DNA of 11,085 nucleotides from Bacteroidota bacterium (GTDB lineage: Bacteria; Bacteroidota; Ignavibacteria; Ignavibacteriales; Ignavibacteriaceae): assembly GCA_021778375.1 (NCBI GenBank), contig JAJYCM010000069.1, positions 1 to 11,085 of the forward strand. The letters run 5' to 3'. Both the position numbers and the translations under genes were made by a program. The notes under the pieces were generated by a model. That model was not told where the DNA came from. It did no database searches and saw only the letters and a list, made by a program, of their open reading frames with translations. Positions 6,901 through 11,085 of this stretch are shown piece by piece (position 1 is the first letter of the stretch; every line of letters starts with the position of its first letter).

Positions 6901-8028
6901 ATGAAAATTCTCATTGCGCCAAATAGTTTTAAAGAATGTGCCGATTCAGCATCAATTGCAGATTTATTTTACTATTATTTAGGACATCAAAAAAATGTCA
7001 TCTTAATTTCAAAACCTATCTCGGACGGAGGAGATGGGTTCTTAAATGTTTGTATGGAAAACTTCGGATTGGATATAATTTCATATAAAATTCCTTTACC
7101 TTTTGGCAGAAGGTTAATCGATTGTGAAGTCGGATATAGCAAAAATGATAGGAAAATATATATTGAGTCGGCTAATTGTGTTGGATTAAAATTAATTCCG
7201 AGCGACAAAAGGCATCCTCTTTTAATAAATTCAAGAGCAATGGGAGTTCTATTACAAAGAATTATTGCCGATATAAAAGCGGAGAAAATATTTGTAGATA
7301 AAGTAATAATCGGAATCGGCGGTACCGGAACTAATGATATGGGGATTGGTATGCTTTCCGAATTCGGATTAAAGCTTATTGATGCAAAAGGTTTAAGAAT
7401 CAGACCTATTCCTGGAAATTTTGGCTTGGTGAAAAAAATGGTTTGGGAAAAAATAAATTTACCTTTTCAAATTGATCTAATTTCGGATGTGAACAATCAT
7501 TTGCTTGGAGCTTTCGGTGCATCTAAAACCTTTGGCAGGCAAAAAGGTTTAACCGGGAATGAAATTAAAATAGCAGAGAAAGGCTTTTCCAATATTATTA
7601 AAATAATTGAGGAACAAAGGATATCTACAAGCCCAAAATTAATTTCCGGCGCAGGCGGAGGTTTGGCTGCAGGATTTCAAATCTTTTTGGATTCAAATAT
7701 AATTTTTTCCGATAAGTTTATTTCCCGTAACCTTGGGATAAAAAAAACGACCAGGTATTCTGCCGTTATTACAGCCGAAGGTTCGTTTGATAATCAGAGC
7801 TTTATGAATAAAGCCACCGGCACAATCATAAAGAAATTTGCAGAAACCGGTACAAAGATATTTCTCGTCTGCGGTATTTTGGATAAAAAAATGAGGAACA
7901 AACTGCCGGAAAATGTACATCCGGTTGAATTAAAAAAATATTTCAAGAGTAAAAGTGATTCTATCAAATATTATAAAGAAGGAATCAGGTTGGCGAGTGA
8001 AGAAATAAAAAGTGCCTTAAATTATTGA
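6901..8028 (+). CDS. Glycerate kinase, GarK/GlxK family
   Basis: A 375-residue cytoplasmic kinase of the glycerate kinase type 1 family (GarK/GlxK), which converts D-glycerate to 2-phosphoglycerate. Motifs seen: APNSFKE at 6-12 (family APDSFKG), PISDGGDG at 39-46, GIGGTGTND at 138-146 (family GGSATND), SDVNNHLLG at 195-203, FGRQKG at 211-216, GAGGGLAAGF at 250-259 and ITAEGSFDNQS at 290-300. Length fits the family. The last motif is diverged: the family commonly has GEGRxDxQ followed by GK and P, while this protein has AEGSFDNQ followed by NKATG. Activity is likely but not certain. The ATG at 6901 is the only start that keeps MKILIAPNSFK. No Shine-Dalgarno sequence precedes it, unlike the neighbouring genes. 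It stands alone, with 296 bp before and 168 bp after. Confidence 0.88.
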   Translation: MKILIAPNSFKECADSASIADLFYYYLGHQKNVILISKPISDGGDGFLNVCMENFGLDIISYKIPLPFGRRLIDCEVGYSKNDRKIYIESANCVGLKLIPSDKRHPLLINSRAMGVLLQRIIADIKAEKIFVDKVIIGIGGTGTNDMGIGMLSEFGLKLIDAKGLRIRPIPGNFGLVKKMVWEKINLPFQIDLISDVNNHLLGAFGASKTFGRQKGLTGNEIKIAEKGFSNIIKIIEEQRISTSPKLISGAGGGLAAGFQIFLDSNIIFSDKFISRNLGIKKTTRYSAVITAEGSFDNQSFMNKATGTIIKKFAETGTKIFLVCGILDKKMRNKLPENVHPVELKKYFKSKSDSIKYYKEGIRLASEEIKSALNY

Positions 8029-8150
8029 ATATATTTCCAATCCTTGCTAGTATTTATCAATCAAGAGTAAAGAAATAATTATCGCTGCAATAGACCGTCC
8101 TTCTTAAGTCAAATCGGTATCATTTTATTATGAAATAGAAATTGTTATTT

Positions 8151-8158
8151 TACCTTTG
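8151..8158 (+). promoter_or_regulatory. Candidate -7 promoter element for the SDR-yqeY-cvpA-mutS2 unit
   Basis: TACCTTTG matches the TAnnTTTG -7 word, 38 nt upstream of the dehydrogenase ATG and in the 168-bp gap that must hold this operon's promoter. No clear TTTG -33 box is found; a TTATG lies 18 nt upstream. The rest of the gap (8029-8196) shows no terminator or RNA that I can support. Confidence 0.35.
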
Positions 8159-8196
8159 AATCTTTTCAAATTATTCTTCATAAAGGAAATTCCTCA

Positions 8197-8886
8197 ATGA
8201 AAAAGGAGTTATTGATTTTCGGTGCAAGTGGAGCATTAGGCAAGGGAGCTTCGGAAGTATTTTTGCAAAAGGATTACGATAAAATATTCCTCTTCGATTC
8301 AAAAACAGAAGTAAATATCAAACACGAAAAAGTTGAAACTGTAAAAGTTAAAGATTTAACTTTGGAAGCGAATGTTGCCGATGCGTTTAAATCGGTCAAA
8401 CCGGGAAATGATAAAGTCTTTTTCCTTTTCAACACCATAGGAGGTTATTTCGGAGGGAAGAACATTTGGGAAACAGAAGTAATTGATTTTGAAAAAATGT
8501 TCAACATGAACTTAATGACAAGCTTTTTAATTGCAAAACATTTTTCCCTGTTAGTCAAGAATTCAGCCGGTGGCTCGATTTTATTTACTGCTGCTTTTAC
8601 CGGCACAAACCCCGAGGCAAAAAAAGCAGCATACGGAGCATCAAAAGCAGCTTTAATTCATCTTGTAAAAACATTAGCTTTGGAGGGCAAAGAAATAAAG
8701 TTAACTGCAAATGCTATCACACCTTTGGTTATTGACACTCCGGCAAACCGCAAGTGGATAAAGGGGGATTACGATAGCTTTGTTAAACCGGCTGAAATCG
8801 GTGAGTTAGTGCATGGAATATTTAATAACTTTAATTTCGTTACGGGAAACATAATTCAACTCGCAGAGAAATTTAGTATTGAGTAA
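8197..8886 (+). CDS. Short-chain dehydrogenase/reductase resembling dihydropteridine reductase
   Basis: A 229-residue, single-domain NAD(P)H-dependent oxidoreductase of the SDR superfamily. It shows an N-terminal Rossmann fold with the nucleotide-binding motif GASGALGKG at 9-17, FNTIGGYFGGK at 78-88, the catalytic Tyr146-x3-Lys150 pair (YGASK), and ITPLVIDTPANRK at 174-186. The usual SDR catalytic Ser, 13 residues before Tyr, is Ala133. From memory, animal quinonoid dihydropteridine reductase (QDPR) also has Ala there and shares the GGWAGG-like loop, the DTPxNRK motif and the small size. The closest known type is therefore QDPR, which reduces quinonoid dihydropteridines; the real substrate is unknown. 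The start is supported by AAAGGA at 8182-8187, 9 nt before the ATG. It lies 25 bp upstream of the YqeY gene and is probably the first gene of that unit. Confidence 0.82.
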   Translation: MKKELLIFGASGALGKGASEVFLQKDYDKIFLFDSKTEVNIKHEKVETVKVKDLTLEANVADAFKSVKPGNDKVFFLFNTIGGYFGGKNIWETEVIDFEKMFNMNLMTSFLIAKHFSLLVKNSAGGSILFTAAFTGTNPEAKKAAYGASKAALIHLVKTLALEGKEIKLTANAITPLVIDTPANRKWIKGDYDSFVKPAEIGELVHGIFNNFNFVTGNIIQLAEKFSIE

Positions 8887-8911
8887 AAATAATTTTAATT
8901 TAGGAGTTTAA

Positions 8912-9364
8912 ATGAGCTTAAAAGAAATAATAAATGAAGACTTAAAAAAGGCTATGAAATCAGGCGATAAGATCCGACTTGAAACAATCCGTTCAATACG
9001 CGCTTTGATTTTAGAATTTGAGAAAAGCGGAATCGGTAAGGAATTAAACACCGAAGAAGAAATTAAAATGCTGAGTACAGCCGCAAAAAAAAGAAAAGAT
9101 TCTATAGAACAGTTTAGAAACGGCGGCAGGGAAGAATTAGCAAAAAAAGAAGAATCTGAATTGCAAATATTGCAGGAATATCTTCCGAAACAATTATCCG
9201 ATGAAGAAATCCAATCGGAGATTAGAATAATTGCCGAATCATTAGGCGCAAAAACAAAGGAAGATTTTCCAAAGCTTATGCCCCAAGTAATGAAGAGCAT
9301 GAAGGGAAAAGCAGATGGGAAAATTGTTAAAGCCGCCGTTGAAAAATATTTGGGGATAAATTGA
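8912..9364 (+). CDS. yqeY: GatB/YqeY domain-containing protein
   Basis: A 150-residue cytoplasmic protein of the YqeY family, which usually has about 147-150 residues. It resembles the C-terminal tRNA-binding tail of the GatB subunit of the Asp/Glu-tRNA amidotransferase; its own role is not established. Features seen: an N-terminal helical half with LKKAMKSGDK and ETIRSIRALI, a central KKRKDSIEQFRNGGREELA followed by an acidic helix, the family hallmark LQEYLPKQLSDEEI at 86-99, and a C-terminal domain with LMPQVMKSMKGKADGKIV. It is highly charged with no membrane segment. A good AGGAG at 8902-8906, 5 nt before the ATG, sets the start. Its TGA stop overlaps the TTG start of the next gene, implying coupled translation. 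Confidence 0.93.
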   Translation: MSLKEIINEDLKKAMKSGDKIRLETIRSIRALILEFEKSGIGKELNTEEEIKMLSTAAKKRKDSIEQFRNGGREELAKKEESELQILQEYLPKQLSDEEIQSEIRIIAESLGAKTKEDFPKLMPQVMKSMKGKADGKIVKAAVEKYLGIN

Positions 9365-9882
9365 ATCTACTTGATTATATTATCATAGTTATTGCTTTAA
9401 TCGGCTTTATACTTGGATTTAAAGACGGATTCATTCGTAAAGTAATAGGGTTTGTAGGCTTTTGCCTTGCGATTTATCTTGCTGCCAAATTTTCCGTCAG
9501 TCTTGGAAAAGTGGTTGAAAATATTTCTGGAATTGAGTTATACCTATCACAGATAATTGCAGGCATAGTTATCTTTATCGGAGTAATGGCACTAACGTCC
9601 TTAATTAAAAGAATGATCCATCCTTTCGATAAAGTTAACGGCTTAGTAAACCAAATAGCCGGCGGAGCCATTGGAACTATTCAGATTTTGTTTTTCCTAA
9701 GCGCAGTATTTTTTCTTCTGAATATTTTTAATGCTCCTTCCAAAAGTTCAATTAAAGGATCACTCCTTTACAAAAAAGTTTTTAATATTATTCCTGATAC
9801 TATCAATTATTTGAATAGTTACACACCCGAGACAAAAAAGATATTCAAAGATTATTTCAATGAAAAAGATTCCGTAAAATGA
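9361..9882 (+). CDS. cvpA: CvpA family membrane protein
   Basis: A 173-residue integral membrane protein of the CvpA family, named for E. coli CvpA, which is needed for colicin V production; the general function is still unclear. Four hydrophobic segments lie at about 4-22, 27-46, 60-82 and 100-124. The family's N-terminal pattern is present: MNLLDYIII followed by ILGFKDGFIRK. The C-terminal ~45 residues are charged and soluble. The start is TTG, chosen because it gives the canonical CvpA N-terminus, lies 5 nt after GGGG (9352-9355), and overlaps the upstream stop as TTGA. The gene's own stop overlaps the mutS2 start as ATGA. A cvpA gene close to mutS2 is also known in Bacillus, so this pairing is a conserved neighbourhood. 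Confidence 0.9.
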   Translation: MNLLDYIIIVIALIGFILGFKDGFIRKVIGFVGFCLAIYLAAKFSVSLGKVVENISGIELYLSQIIAGIVIFIGVMALTSLIKRMIHPFDKVNGLVNQIAGGAIGTIQILFFLSAVFFLLNIFNAPSKSSIKGSLLYKKVFNIIPDTINYLNSYTPETKKIFKDYFNEKDSVK

Positions 9883-11085
9883 TATCAATTTCTGCCTTAG
9901 AAAAATTAGAGTTTCAGAAGGTTCTTCAATACATCTCTAAATATTGTATTACGGAAAACGGGAAGAAAAATGTATCCCGCCTAATCCCAATAGATAATGT
10001 CTCTCAGGCAATTGCCGAAGGAAACTTGGTAACTGAAGCTAAAGAAATATTAATAAAAAACATTCAACCCCCAATCGAATACATAACCGATTTAAACGAG
10101 ACAATATCCCAAAGCAATATCGAGGGTGCTCTAATAGAAAGTAAAAAAATATTAGAGATTTTACATCTTGCTATTATTTCAAGAAACCTCGGTGTTTATC
10201 TAAAAAGTAATTCCGAAGCTTCGCCTGAACTTTCCAAATTATCAAATTGGCTTTTCACTGATAAACTTTTTGAGCATTCAATTAAAAAAGTAATTAATGA
10301 AAACGGTGAGGTTAATGATAATGCAAGTGTAAAACTTTCTGAAATAAGAAACGAAATTCGCAGTACAAACGATGAATTAATTAGATCCGTAAACCGGATT
10401 ATCAAATCATTAAAAGAAAAAGAAATAGTTAGAGAAGATTATCTTACATTACGCGACGGGAGAATTGTTATCCCGGTTAAAGCTGAACATAAAAGGCATA
10501 TCAGAGGATTTATTCATTCTGAATCTTCTACCGGTCAAACTGTATATATCGAACCTGAAGAAACTCTAGAGCTGAATAATGAAATTGTTTCTCTTTCCTT
10601 TGCAGAAAGAAGAGAAATTGAAAGACTTTTCAGGGAGCTTACAAAGCGCATAGGGGAAGTGTCAAAGGAATTGAAAACTTCCCTTGAAAATATTTCCTAC
10701 ATTGATACTGTTTTTGCACGAGCTCAATATTCAATAGAAGTTCTGGGAGCCTTTCCGCAATTAGATAATAATAAACAATTTCAAATTATAGAAGCCCGTC
10801 ATCCACTTCTCCTAAAAAAATATGGGAAAGAAAAAACAGTTCCGTTAAATGTTTCTGTCAGCAATAAAAAAATTATTCTAATTACCGGACCAAATGCCGG
10901 CGGGAAAACTGTTGTCCTAAAAAGCGTCGGTCTATTGGTATTGCTTGTGCAGACCGGAATTCATATCCCGTGCAGCCCGGATTCAAATTTCCATTTCTTC
11001 AAAAATGTCTTGCTTGACATAGGCGATCAACAATCTATTGAAGACGATCTTTCAACGTTTAGTTCTCATCTTTCAAACATAAATG
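9879..11085 (+). CDS. mutS2: MutS2 family ATPase/endonuclease (3' end outside window)
   Basis: The first 402 codons of a MutS2 protein (family length about 780), open to the window edge with no stop. MutS2 is a MutS-like ATPase, usually with a C-terminal Smr nuclease domain, linked to suppression of homologous recombination and, in Bacillus, to splitting collided ribosomes. Visible parts: N-terminal SALEKLEFQKVLQYI, a core/lever region with LRDGRIVIPVKAEH and HSESSTGQTVYIEP, a clamp-like helical stretch with ELNNEI, the EARHPLL motif before the ATPase, Walker A TGPNAGGKT at residues 336-344, and DIGDQQSIEDDLSTFSSHLSNI at 380-401, containing the ABC-type signature. There is no mismatch-recognition domain, as expected for MutS2. 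The Smr domain would lie beyond the window. It starts with ATG overlapping the CvpA stop by 4 nt. If the ribosome role applies, it parallels rqcH on the other strand. Confidence 0.95.
   Translation, partial: MISISALEKLEFQKVLQYISKYCITENGKKNVSRLIPIDNVSQAIAEGNLVTEAKEILIKNIQPPIEYITDLNETISQSNIEGALIESKKILEILHLAIISRNLGVYLKSNSEASPELSKLSNWLFTDKLFEHSIKKVINENGEVNDNASVKLSEIRNEIRSTNDELIRSVNRIIKSLKEKEIVREDYLTLRDGRIVIPVKAEHKRHIRGFIHSESSTGQTVYIEPEETLELNNEIVSLSFAERREIERLFRELTKRIGEVSKELKTSLENISYIDTVFARAQYSIEVLGAFPQLDNNKQFQIIEARHPLLLKKYGKEKTVPLNVSVSNKKIILITGPNAGGKTVVLKSVGLLVLLVQTGIHIPCSPDSNFHFFKNVLLDIGDQQSIEDDLSTFSSHLSNIN

Noticed and set aside
8029..8196. Terminator or small RNA after the glycerate kinase gene
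   Set aside because: I found no stem with a T-run and no small RNA pattern; only short chance pairings such as CTTG with CAAG.
8908..9300. 130-codon open frame on the minus strand
   Set aside because: It lies entirely over yqeY, has no recognisable family features, and is a shadow of the real gene. The other antisense frames at 798-1019, 1466-1753, 6987-7208, 7693-7920, 9474-9671 and 10196-10405 were dropped for the same reason.
1..11085. Mobile element, defence island or CRISPR content
   Set aside because: No transposase, integrase, terminal repeats, spacer arrays or toxin/antitoxin-like genes are seen. All genes belong to familiar chromosomal families with similar base composition.

Overview
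This AT-rich window carries nine protein-coding genes. Two of them run off the window edges. I see no rRNA, tRNA, CRISPR array, insertion sequence or phage-type gene. Gene content, codon usage, two TTG starts and three TAnnTTTG-type promoter words suggest a free-living, low-GC member of the Bacteroidota/Chlorobiota group, possibly of the Ignavibacteria type. That placement is inference from style and not from a marker gene.

Layout: (1) Positions 1-3483, plus strand, form an aspartate-family module: a 5'-truncated aspartate kinase, a second complete aspartate kinase 32 bp downstream, and an M20-family deacetylase that most resembles N-acetyl-diaminopimelate deacetylase and overlaps the kinase end by 11 nt. 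Together these cover the first step and a late step of lysine/diaminopimelate synthesis by the acetylase route. (2) Positions 3484-6604, minus strand, hold a POT-family peptide/proton symporter and, downstream of a clear intrinsic terminator, an RqcH/NFACT ribosome-quality-control protein. The RqcH stop codon abuts the stop codon of the deacetylase. (3) A 296-bp divergent intergenic region (6605-6900) separates the symporter from a plus-strand GarK/GlxK-type glycerate kinase. (4) Positions 8197-11085, plus strand, look like one transcription unit: a short-chain dehydrogenase resembling dihydropteridine reductase, a YqeY-like protein, a CvpA-family membrane protein and the start of mutS2. The last three genes are joined by stop/start overlaps.

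Most of the window is ordinary chromosomal housekeeping. I found no convincing new biological system. The points most worth a second look are the tandem aspartate kinases, whose first copy has a strongly diverged regulatory region; the dihydropteridine-reductase-like enzyme in a housekeeping operon; and the possibly near-leaderless rqcH transcript.
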